DNA of 64,000 nt from Megamonas hypermegale (lineage in GTDB: Bacteria > Bacillota > Negativicutes > Selenomonadales > Selenomonadaceae), in assembly GCF_900187035.1 (NCBI RefSeq), contig NZ_LT906446.1, positions 1,116,001 to 1,180,000 on the forward strand, read 5' to 3'. Below the pieces are notes generated by a model. The model saw only the letters and a list, made by a program, of their open reading frames with translations. It made no database searches and was not told where the DNA came from. The position numbers were made by a program, and so were the translations under genes. Shown one piece after another: positions 44,747-52,337 of the stretch (its first letter is position 1; each line of letters opens with the position of its first letter).

Positions 44747-46232
44747 TTAATTTCCCCCTAATCGCTTCAATTGCAACTTCTTTATCATCAAAATGAATTG
44801 TTCCTGTTTTTAAAATCTGATAATTTTCATGACCTTTACCAGCTATTAAAACGATATCATCTTTTTGTGCCAATTCAATAGCACGGAAGATAGCGTGTCT
44901 TCTATCTGTAATTTTTTCATGGAAATTACCATGTAATGCTGGAAGCACACCAGCTTCTACTTCTGACAAAATAAATTCTGGGTCTTCAGTGCGTGGATTG
45001 TCTGATGTAGCGATTACGACATCAGCAAGCTGTGCTGCAATGCGTCCCATAATTGGACGTTTTGTTCTATCACGGTCACCACCGCAACCAAATACAACGA
45101 TTAAACGTTTTTTAGCGATTTCGCGCGCTGTCTTAAGCACATTTTCTAAACCATCTGGTGTATGCGCATAATCGACAATTACGCTGAAATCTTGTCCTTG
45201 ACGAACTAATTCAAAACGACCAGCTACAGATTCAAAATTTTCTAAGGTTTCTTTTATGATAGCAGGATTGATATGTTCTGCCAAAGCTGCACCAATTACA
45301 CCTAAAATATTATACACATTGAACATACCTGTAACTTTTAAATCAAAATGCATAACTTCATTATTATATTCTACTTCAAAAGAAGCACCAGATGCCTTTA
45401 TTTCTACATTTTCAGCTTTTAAAGTAGCATCTTTATGTTTTATACCGTACGTAATCAAATCACATTTTGTATGTTCAATCATTGTCTTACTGCCCAGTTC
45501 ATCATCAATATTGATGACAGCTGTTTTACCTGTTTTCACTAAATCTGGTGCAGATAAGCTATCAAATAATTTAGCTTTTGCTAAAGCATAATTTTCCATT
45601 GTTTTATGATAATCCAAATGGTCTTGGGTTAAATTTGTAAATATTGCTGTATCATATTCACAACCTGCTACACGGTTCATATCAAGCGCATGAGAAGAAA
45701 CTTCCATCACAACATAATCCATGCCTTTTTCATACATCTTAGCTAAAGTTTCTTGCAAATCAATTACATCAGGAGTTGTATTATGAATTGGCAACTCTTC
45801 GTCTTCAATCATGATTTTAATTGTGCCGATAACGCCAACTTTATAGCCAGCATTGCGCAAAATATCACGCAACATATACGTACTGCTTGTTTTGCCGTTT
45901 GTTCCAGTCACACCAATCATGCGCATTTTTTTACCCGGATAGCCCCAGAAATATGGTACACAAAGTTCCATGGCTTTATGAATGTTTTTTACCTTTATAA
46001 CAGTAATCCCTTCTGGAACTGTTACATCTTTTTCTGTCATAACAGCGCATGCTCCTGCGTCAACAGCTTGCGGAATGAATTTATTTCCATCTACTCTGGT
46101 ACCGGAAATACATACAAATAAAGTGTTTTTTCGTACACGACGCGAATCATGCGCGATGAATTCAATTTCTTTACTTGTATCTCCCAATACTTCTACATCT
46201 TTTAATACAGACACCAGCTGTTCAATGGTCAT
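44739..46232 (-). CDS. murE: UDP-N-acetylmuramoyl-tripeptide synthetase
   Basis: Adds the third stem amino acid. HDSRRVRKNTLFVCISGTRVDG, ATP loop VTGTNGKTSSTYMLRDIL, HNTTPDVIDLQETLA, EVSSHALDMNRV, FTNLTQDHLDYHKTMENY, VDYAHTPDGLENVL, and the DNPRTEDP motif (TSDNPRTEDPEF) that favours meso-diaminopimelate over lysine. 497 residues from the ATG at 46232, which has GGGAGG upstream. It starts a new transcription unit after the ftsL terminator. Confidence 0.97.
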   Translation of the reverse strand: MTIEQLVSVLKDVEVLGDTSKEIEFIAHDSRRVRKNTLFVCISGTRVDGNKFIPQAVDAGACAVMTEKDVTVPEGITVIKVKNIHKAMELCVPYFWGYPGKKMRMIGVTGTNGKTSSTYMLRDILRNAGYKVGVIGTIKIMIEDEELPIHNTTPDVIDLQETLAKMYEKGMDYVVMEVSSHALDMNRVAGCEYDTAIFTNLTQDHLDYHKTMENYALAKAKLFDSLSAPDLVKTGKTAVINIDDELGSKTMIEHTKCDLITYGIKHKDATLKAENVEIKASGASFEVEYNNEVMHFDLKVTGMFNVYNILGVIGAALAEHINPAIIKETLENFESVAGRFELVRQGQDFSVIVDYAHTPDGLENVLKTAREIAKKRLIVVFGCGGDRDRTKRPIMGRIAAQLADVVIATSDNPRTEDPEFILSEVEAGVLPALHGNFHEKITDRRHAIFRAIELAQKDDIVLIAGKGHENYQILKTGTIHFDDKEVAIEAIRGKLNG

Positions 46233-46283
46233 TTTGTATCCTCCCAAAACTATTATTCTTAATGACTATATAAATCAACCTAT

Positions 46284-46312
46284 ATTATAGCTCACTTATG
46301 TATTAATGTATA
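46284..46312 (-). promoter_or_regulatory. Promoter of the murE-murF-mraY unit
   Basis: TATACA (46312-46307) and TATAAT (46289-46284) on the minus strand, 17-base spacer, about 50 bases upstream of murE and just past the ftsL terminator. Confidence 0.6.
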
Positions 46313-46316
46313 TAAC

Positions 46317-46363
46317 AAAAAAATTAAGCCATAAATTCTTTTTTCAAAGAAAATATGGCTTAA
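46317..46363 (-). terminator. Terminator after ftsL, inside the dcw cluster
   Basis: TTAAGCCATA and TATGGCTTAA form a perfect 10-bp stem, followed on the minus strand by seven Ts. It closes the rsmH-ftsL unit. Confidence 0.85.
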
Positions 46364-46366
46364 TCA

Positions 46367-46741
46367 TTAATTACTCGTATTTGAGAAGAAAAATTTATCT
46401 GGCAAAATCATACCCAATTCTTGTTGTGCTATTTGCTGAATTCTTTCAGGAGATTTTAAATGAGCTATTTCTAAATGTAATCTAGAATTTTCCGTTTCTA
46501 AAACTGTTGCCTGTCTTTTCATTTGATTGAGTTGATAAGCTTCACTTGCAGCTACCCCACTACGCAAAATGAAAAAGACTGCCATTATTGTAGTAATAGC
46601 AAACAATATCATACATCTAGTACGCAGCGCATTATTCAAATTCTTTTCCTGCCTTCTCTGTTTAACTGTTTTTCTAATTTTATTCTTCTTTGGTAATGCT
46701 TGCACATTCTCCCATTCGGACTCTTTACGCTGCGCTAACAT
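46367..46741 (-). CDS. ftsL: Cell division protein FtsL-like
   Basis: 124-residue bitopic protein: basic cytoplasmic region, one membrane helix (CMILFAITTIMAVFFILRSG), then a leucine-zipper-like coiled coil (AYQLNQMKRQATVLETENSRLHLEIAHLKSPERIQQIAQQELGM). The pattern ending in LGM(I/V) is typical of FtsL/DivIC. It follows rsmH as in other dcw clusters; the transpeptidase gene ftsI that normally comes next is missing. Confidence 0.88.
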   Translation of the reverse strand: MLAQRKESEWENVQALPKKNKIRKTVKQRRQEKNLNNALRTRCMILFAITTIMAVFFILRSGVAASEAYQLNQMKRQATVLETENSRLHLEIAHLKSPERIQQIAQQELGMILPDKFFFSNTSN

Positions 46742-46759
46742 AATTTATCCCTCCTGAAA

Positions 46760-47695
46760 TTATAATCTCTCAGCTATCCTCAATTTAGCACTTTTTGAAC
46801 GCGAATTTTTCTCCATTTCTTCCATAGATGGCTTAATAGCTTTGCCACAAAGTTTTATCTGTGCTTTATGATGGCATACACAAATTGGCAAATGCGGTGG
46901 ACAGATACAACCTCTTGCCATTTCTTTGAATGCATTTTTAGTAATTCTATCTTCTAAAGAATGGAAAGTTATAACGGCTATTCTACCACCACTATTTAAA
47001 TGATTAACAGCCGTGTGAAATGTTTCTTCCAATATACCAAGCTCATTATTTACTTCAATTCTAATGGCTTGGAAAATTCGCTTTGCTGGATGTCCTGTAG
47101 CTTTTTTTCGCACAGCCGCAGGTATTGCTCTTCTAATAATATCCACTAGCTGTCCTGTTGTTTCAATCGGTTTTTCTCTACGATACTGCACGATAAACTG
47201 TGCAATTCGTTTTGCCCAGCGTTCTTCTCCATAAGTCTTAAAAATATAATTTAATTTTTCTTCATCATATTCATTGACTACATTATATGCTGAAAATTTT
47301 GCTGTCGTATCCATACGCATATCTAATTCAGCATCATGCATATATGAAAAACCTCGTTCCGCTTCATCTAACTGATAAGAGGAAACGCCTAAATCGAATA
47401 AAAACCCATCGACAAATTCTATATTCAAATCATTTAAAACTTGTTCTAAATCTTTGAAATTACTATGAACAATATCTATTTTACATTTATACTGACTTAA
47501 TCTCTGTGTTGCTGCTTTTATAGCATCATCGTCTTGGTCAATCCCGATTAAATGACCTTTTTCACTCAATCTTTCAGCTATTCGCGAAGAATGACCTGCG
47601 CCCCCTAAAGTACAATCCACATAAATTCCATCTGGTTTTATGTTCAATCCTTCAATAACTTCATTTGGCAGAACACTGATATGTTCAAATTCCAC
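46760..47695 (-). CDS. rsmH: 16S rRNA (cytosine(1402)-N(4))-methyltransferase
   Basis: SAM-dependent methyltransferase (MraW), 311 residues. HISVLPNEVIEGLNIKPDGIYVDCTLGGAGHS, FLFDLGVSSYQLDEAERGFSYMHDAELDMRM, TTGQLVDIIRRAIP, FQAIRIEVNNELG and VITFHSLEDRITKNAF. Starts with GTG after GGTGAG. First gene of the dcw cluster here; no mraZ precedes it. Confidence 0.97.
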   Translation of the reverse strand: MEFEHISVLPNEVIEGLNIKPDGIYVDCTLGGAGHSSRIAERLSEKGHLIGIDQDDDAIKAATQRLSQYKCKIDIVHSNFKDLEQVLNDLNIEFVDGFLFDLGVSSYQLDEAERGFSYMHDAELDMRMDTTAKFSAYNVVNEYDEEKLNYIFKTYGEERWAKRIAQFIVQYRREKPIETTGQLVDIIRRAIPAAVRKKATGHPAKRIFQAIRIEVNNELGILEETFHTAVNHLNSGGRIAVITFHSLEDRITKNAFKEMARGCICPPHLPICVCHHKAQIKLCGKAIKPSMEEMEKNSRSKSAKLRIAERL

Positions 47696-47804
47696 TAACT
47701 CACCACATCTCTAAATTCCTTATATATAAATAATAATTATTTATATAATTTTAACAGGCATTAAAATTTATTTCAATAGAAAATACTTTTCTACACTAAA
47801 ATCA

Positions 47805-48614
47805 TTAGCTTTTATACCAACCTAAACGTTCAAAAACAGGAATATAATGCATTCTTTCATAGAATGATAAGAAAGTATTTTCCGTATGGAAAATAGGCAC
47901 ACGTTCCAATGCATAAATATTACTATCCTTATCTATATTGCCATATTTAATTGTAAATGCACCTTTATAACCTGCTTCATCAACTAATTTTGCAATATAT
48001 AAATTATACGTACCTGTTGGATAAGCTATAAATAATGTATTTTGATTTAACTGTTGGTCGAGTGTCTGCTTAGATTTGACAAGTTCTGTACGAAGTTGAT
48101 CTTCACTAAGTCCTGTCATTGATTGATGAGTTGCTGTATGTGACTGAAAATCCATGCCATGAGCTTTCATTTCTTTAATCTGGTCCCAAGTCAAATAATT
48201 TGGCTGTGCACTTACAAAATCCGTTATGACAAAAATCGTGCCAGTAAAACCATATTTTTGTAAAATTGGATAAGCATTGACATAATTATCTTCATAACCA
48301 TCATCGAAAGTTATCATTATAGGATTAGGCGGAAGTTCTGCCCCATTTGATAAATAATCATATAACTGTTGGCTATTGATGGTATTATATCCATGTTCCT
48401 TTAAATAAGCCATTTGTCTATCAAAATCAGCAGGCAAAACAGATAAGGATATATTCATATCATCTATTTTATGATAATTTAAAACGGTAATTGATATATT
48501 ATCTTCATTTTCAGCCGCTGATGCTGGCACAATTTTAGGACTCGACACCAATAGTGGTAAACATAAAACCATTACAACTAAAATCAGCTTATACCAAATA
48601 CTTTTCTTTAGCAT
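47805..48614 (-). CDS. Secreted polysaccharide deacetylase (NodB domain)
   Basis: 269 residues with a signal peptide ending near VPASAAEN. NodB-fold motifs are all present: MITFDDGYEDNY (metal Asp and catalytic Asp), SHTATH (metal His pair) and IAYPTGTYN. Such enzymes remove acetyl groups from peptidoglycan, poly-GlcNAc or chitin oligomers in the periplasm. The short form with YHKIDD upstream of the domain resembles PgaB/YadE-type deacetylases. It lies downstream of the Lgt-like gene with 21 bases between, so the two are probably one unit. Substrate unknown. Confidence 0.9.
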   Translation of the reverse strand: MLKKSIWYKLILVVMVLCLPLLVSSPKIVPASAAENEDNISITVLNYHKIDDMNISLSVLPADFDRQMAYLKEHGYNTINSQQLYDYLSNGAELPPNPIMITFDDGYEDNYVNAYPILQKYGFTGTIFVITDFVSAQPNYLTWDQIKEMKAHGMDFQSHTATHQSMTGLSEDQLRTELVKSKQTLDQQLNQNTLFIAYPTGTYNLYIAKLVDEAGYKGAFTIKYGNIDKDSNIYALERVPIFHTENTFLSFYERMHYIPVFERLGWYKS

Positions 48615-48635
48615 GAATTTTTCTACTCTCTTTCC

Positions 48636-49436
48636 TTAAAATCTTTTTGCTCGACGATATTTATTTCCTATATAAAATATAACAGTAACTATCATTACAA
48701 GCAATGCTATCCACTGCACTGGATATAAAATAACATCTTTATCTACACTCAAATACATAAACCCCAAATAAAAACGAGATAATGCAATCAAGAACAATGC
48801 CAATAAAAAAATCGTTCCGTTACTCAATAATTTAAAAAATCGATTTATCAATGTTAAAAGCACTGTCAAAATAAAAATACCAAAATTAATCGCTGCCTGA
48901 TAAAAAGCAACTGGTTGAAAATATAAATATCCTTCAAAACCAGATGGTCTATATTTATATTCAATATACTCTGCAGGGGTATGGTCATTTGGAATATCTA
49001 CACTGAGCGGCGTTCCTACTGAAAATTGCATCATAAAATTTGTTATCTGCAAGATAACTAAACCAAAAACAATAGCTGGCATAATTAAATCCAACCAATA
49101 TAAAATTTGCATTTGATTGACCTTTAAACAGATAGCACAAACGGCAAAAAATACAAGTAATGCACCATATATAGATAATCCACCTTGCCATAAACAAAAA
49201 ATCTCGCTTAAATTCTTACTAAAATAATCCATATTTTGCATTACATAAACAATTCTAGCGCCTACAATACTGCAAGGAATACCCCAAACCATGATTTTGA
49301 TTATGATATCGAAGTTTTCTTTATGTAGCCATACATTAATCCAGCTAATCGCTAATCCTAAAATTACAGCTACTGCCATTACGATACCATACCAATATAC
49401 ATTTACACTATTCCACGAAAAAGCTATAAAATCCAT
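48636..49436 (-). CDS. Diverged prolipoprotein diacylglyceryl transferase (Lgt) paralogue
   Basis: 266 residues with seven membrane helices, recognisable as Lgt by SVNVYWYGIVMAVAV at the start, WGIPCSIVGARIVYVM and LWQGGLSIYGAL. Several residues essential in E. coli Lgt look replaced: the histidine of the HG(G/A) motif (His103) is Tyr in SIYGA; the GRxGNFxN(G/Q)E signature is LQITNFMMQF, so Arg143 is Gln and the Glu is lost; the C-terminal ExxR (Arg239) reads SRFYLGFMY. These losses suggest it no longer transfers diacylglycerol to prolipoproteins in the usual way. Its deacetylase neighbour hints at an envelope polysaccharide role, which is inference. A true lgt should exist elsewhere. Confidence 0.8.
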   Translation of the reverse strand: MDFIAFSWNSVNVYWYGIVMAVAVILGLAISWINVWLHKENFDIIIKIMVWGIPCSIVGARIVYVMQNMDYFSKNLSEIFCLWQGGLSIYGALLVFFAVCAICLKVNQMQILYWLDLIMPAIVFGLVILQITNFMMQFSVGTPLSVDIPNDHTPAEYIEYKYRPSGFEGYLYFQPVAFYQAAINFGIFILTVLLTLINRFFKLLSNGTIFLLALFLIALSRFYLGFMYLSVDKDVILYPVQWIALLVMIVTVIFYIGNKYRRAKRF

Positions 49437-49592
49437 ATTCCAAAACCTTCTTTAACTCCTTGCTATTAACTTTTTTTGCACAGTTACTTATTTTAACTCT
49501 AACTATAAAATTTATCAATTAGTATATCCAAACTTAATAAAATATGATATAATTCCCATGTAAATAAATTATTTATAGAAGGAGACTTTTAA

Positions 49593-49796
49593 ATGACTTT
49601 AACTAAAGACATGGGTATCATGGAAGTTGTAAGCAACTATCCTGAAACTGTAGAAGTATTTATAAATGCTGGTATGGGTTGCCTCGGTTGTGCTGCTGCT
49701 CATTTTGAAAATATTGAACAAGGTGCTACTGCTCACGGTATCGACGTTGACCAGCTCATGGAAGACTTAAACGCTGTAGTTAATAAAGAAGCTTAA
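49593..49796 (+). CDS. DUF1858 protein (redox disulfide domain)
   Basis: 67-residue protein of the DUF1858 family, often linked to hybrid-cluster proteins and other anaerobic redox enzymes. TLTKDMGIMEVVSNYPETVEVFINAGMGCLGCAAAHFENI contains the typical CxxC (GCLGC), probably metal-binding or redox active. GGAG ribosome site. Monocistronic, with its own terminator. The 156-base divergent gap before it contains TATAAT-like sequence near 49545 that could be its -10. Confidence 0.9.
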   Translation: MTLTKDMGIMEVVSNYPETVEVFINAGMGCLGCAAAHFENIEQGATAHGIDVDQLMEDLNAVVNKEA

Positions 49797-49810
49797 TTTC
49801 CATAAAATAT

Positions 49811-49840
49811 GCCACTGACTTTTTTGTCAGTGGCTTTTTT
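49811..49840 (+). terminator. Terminator after the DUF1858 gene
   Basis: GCCACTGAC and GTCAGTGGC form a perfect 9-bp stem with a T6 loop and are followed by six Ts. Confidence 0.92.
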
Positions 49841-49905
49841 ATTTTTTACATGATATCATATTGTTTACAATATTACAACAAAAACACAATAAAGGAATGA
49901 TTATT

Positions 49906-50370
49906 TTGTCAATTGATAAGGTAAAAGCATATTTTAAACAATTTAATATGGAAGATAAAGTCATGGAATTTCCAACTTCTAGCGCAACTGTTTCTGAAGC
50001 TGCTCAAACATTAAATTGCGAAGAAGCACGTATCGCTAAAACAATGTCATTCAAATTAAACGATACTGCAATTTTAGTGGTAATGGCTGGTGATGTACGA
50101 ATAGATAATCATAAATTTAAAGAAAAATTTCACAAAAAAGCTACGATGTTAAAAGGTGATGAGGTAGAAACCTATACCGGTTTTCCAATCGGTGGCGTTT
50201 GCCCATTTGCACCAAAAGATGGCGTAAAAGTATATCTTGATATATCCCTAAAACGATTTGATATCGTTTATCCAGCCTGTGGTAGCCGAAACAGTGCCAT
50301 AAAATTAACTATTCCAGAGCTTGAAAAATATTCTAAAGCTATCGAATGGATAGATATAAGCAAAAATTAA
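49906..50370 (+). CDS. YbaK/EbsC-type aminoacyl-tRNA deacylase
   Basis: About 154 residues of the YbaK/prolyl-tRNA-editing family, which hydrolyse mischarged tRNA in the cytoplasm. EFPTSSATVSEAAQTLNCEEARIAKTMSFKLND, VVMAGDVRIDNHKFKEKF and GFPIGGVCPFAPKDGVKVYLD are the family blocks, with the conserved lysine of IAKTMSF. I place the start at the TTG (49906), which has AAAGGA nine bases upstream; ATGs further up lack a site. Exact tRNA substrate not predictable. Confidence 0.88.
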   Translation: MSIDKVKAYFKQFNMEDKVMEFPTSSATVSEAAQTLNCEEARIAKTMSFKLNDTAILVVMAGDVRIDNHKFKEKFHKKATMLKGDEVETYTGFPIGGVCPFAPKDGVKVYLDISLKRFDIVYPACGSRNSAIKLTIPELEKYSKAIEWIDISKN

Positions 50371-50407
50371 TATAAAACTTCATTTAAAAACAATATTTAT
50401 TAATTTT

Positions 50408-50439
50408 AAACTGGTATAAATAATACCAGTTTATTTTTT
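50408..50439 (+). terminator. Terminator between the YbaK-type gene and the CRISPR array
   Basis: AAACTGGTAT and ATACCAGTTT, perfect 10-bp stem, then ATTTTTT. The last CRISPR repeat begins directly after the T-run, so the hairpin may also stop the array transcript coming from the other side. Confidence 0.88.
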
Positions 50440-51862
50440 ATTCAAAAACAACTTTATTACTATTAATCGCAACTAGGCAGTAAAAATACTTATCAGGTTC
50501 GTTGGAGATTTAAAAACAACGTTTGTTACTATTAATCTAATTTTCATCAGTCATTAACATATCAAATATTAACAATTCAAAAACAACATTTGTTACTATT
50601 AATTTCTTATTCCAAGTTCCCAATTTCTTATGGTGTTCCTATTCAAAAACAACATTTGTTACTGTTAATCCCGATAAAACTATTATAAAAAATCACCCTC
50701 TTGTATTCAAAAACAACATTTGTTACTGTTAATCATTTTATATATATACATTATTAAATGCTCATATTTTATTCAAAAACAACATTTGTTACTGTTAATC
50801 GGTGCGCGGTGTTATTGGAATAATAAACTTTTCACCGTCATTCAAAAACAACATTTGTTACTGTTAATCAATTTTTATTGGCTAGATAAAACTAAATACT
50901 ACCATATTCAAAAACAACATTTGTTACTGTTAATCGTCATCCACGAATTTTTCTTTACTCCATGTAATAGCATTCAAAAACAACGTTTGTTACTGTTAAT
51001 CCGTTTTAAAATCCGCCAAAATTGCATTTAATATTTAATTCAAAAACAACGTTTGTTACTGTTAATCATAAACAGTATAAAATTAAAGAGAGGTGTTATT
51101 TCAATTCAAAAACAACGTTTGTTACTGTTAATCCTGTTTGACTTAAGCCGATGTCTTTTCTTAACTCCTATTCAAAAACAACGTTTGTTACTGTTAATCG
51201 CAAGTTTTGCCGAATTCAAAGCCACTTGATACAGCATTCAAAAACAACGTTTGTTACTGTTAATCTGTAGCATTGTGTTTCGTTCTTGTTCATTTAGTTC
51301 CATTCAAAAACAACGTTTGTTACTGTTAATCAGAAGCTATAGCCTATAAATATTATTATTTACATTCATATTCAAAAACAACGTTTGTTACTGTTAATCT
51401 ACAAATGGAACAACAGGAAACATGATGAAGTTTATATTCAAAAACAACGTTTGTTACTGTTAATCTAATAAATAAAAAGTTTGGAAAACTAACAATACTC
51501 GAATTCAAAAACAACGTTTGTTACTGTTAATCTCAGCCACGAATGGCAGGTGCAGACTTGTATGCTCCATTCAAAAACAACGTTTGTTACTGTTAATCCG
51601 CAGTTACAAAAAATATGTTTAGAGATGAGCTTCATTCAAAAACAACGTTTGTTACTGTTAATCTATGCAAACAGTAATCGACACACAAGCGATTGTAAAA
51701 TTCAAAAACAACGTTTGTTACTGTTAATCATAGAAAACAGTAAATTATTTATAACTGGAAGTTTTATATTCAAAAACAACGTTTGTTACTGTTAATCCAA
51801 TCTATCGAATACCCATATATGCAAGCAAGCGTATTCAAAAACAACGTTTGTTACTGTTAATC
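50440..51862 (-). CRISPR. CRISPR array, 22 repeats of 30 bp and 21 spacers (type I-B)
   Basis: Repeat read on the cas-coding strand: starts GATTAACAGTAACAAACGTT and continues with GTTTTTGAAT. Repeats begin at 50440 (29 bp, degenerate), 50508, 50575, 50641, 50705, 50771, 50840, 50906, 50972, 51038, 51104, 51170, 51236, 51302, 51370, 51436, 51503, 51569, 51634, 51700, 51768 and 51833. Spacers are 34-39 bp, mostly 36. The 14 repeats from 50972 to 51862 are identical; those at 50641-50906 carry one A/G change in the middle, and the first three also have ACTATTAAT ends and other changes. Degeneration at the left end and the promoter at 51891 place the leader on the right, so the array is read in the same direction as the cas genes. 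Confidence 0.98.
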
Positions 51863-51866
51863 CCTC

Positions 51867-51878
51867 GTCTTTAAAGAC
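51867..51878. promoter_or_regulatory. 12-bp palindrome at the leader-repeat junction
   Basis: GTCTTTAAAGAC, perfect palindrome, four bases from the first (leader-side) repeat. It lies where leader-anchoring sequences for spacer integration are expected. Confidence 0.5.
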
Positions 51879-51890
51879 TTTATATTTTAT

Positions 51891-51919
51891 AATATAGCTC
51901 AAAAACCTTGACATTTCAA
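51891..51919 (-). promoter_or_regulatory. CRISPR leader promoter
   Basis: TTGAAA (51919-51914) and TATATT (51896-51891) on the minus strand with a 17-base spacer, directing transcription into the array about 20 bases downstream. Confidence 0.75.
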
Positions 51920-51929
51920 CATTCTAAGT

Positions 51930-52040
51930 AAAATTTACCAGGCATAATGCATTTATCTTTCCAATGAAAGAAATGAGCCATAACGCTTTTATTTATAAGG
52001 GTTTATTGGCATATGCTTATTTTTATGCCTGGTAAAATTT
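51930..52040. repeat. 111-bp element with inverted ends between cas2 and the CRISPR leader
   Basis: Outer arms AAATTTACCAGGCATAA (51931-51947) and TTATGCCTGGTAAAATTT (52023-52040) are inverted copies with one extra base. Inside are smaller inverted repeats: CTTTC/GAAAG near 51958, and GCCATAA with TTATTGGC. No T-run follows on the minus strand. It could be a folded RNA at the end of the cas mRNA or a small mobile-element remnant. Confidence 0.6.
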
Positions 52041-52043
52041 AGT

Positions 52044-52334
52044 CTATAAAAACAAACTTTCTCCAGTTTCTACATCTTTTTTACCTATAAACTCTTCACC
52101 AAATACATCATCATTCATTAACTTTATTATGCAAACAAAATCTTCTTCATCTACTATAACTTTTTGTAGTTCCAATTTTAATTTCATTAATTTTGATGGT
52201 GTTATTTCTCCTCTAAATACCGAGTTTTGAAAATGTGATAAATATTTTTTACATATCTTAAATACCTTTTGCACTCTCTTCTCATTTACATCGTAAAACA
52301 CAAAAGCATAATTATAATTTATTTTTTTGCGCAT
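52044..52334 (-). CDS. cas2: CRISPR-associated endonuclease Cas2
   Basis: 96-residue ferredoxin-fold partner of Cas1 in spacer acquisition. NYAFVFYDVNEKRVQKVFKICKKYLSHFQNSVFRGEIT holds the metal-site Asp (YDVNE) and the SVF-G motif. Last gene of the cas operon, four bases from cas1. Confidence 0.95.
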   Translation of the reverse strand: MRKKINYNYAFVFYDVNEKRVQKVFKICKKYLSHFQNSVFRGEITPSKLMKLKLELQKVIVDEEDFVCIIKLMNDDVFGEEFIGKKDVETGESLFL

Positions 52335-52337
52335 CTA

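Noticed and set aside
50720-51795. Open frames of 81-103 codons with repeated IQKQ(H/R)LLLLI peptides on the plus strand
   Set aside because: They are translations of CRISPR repeats and spacers, not genes.
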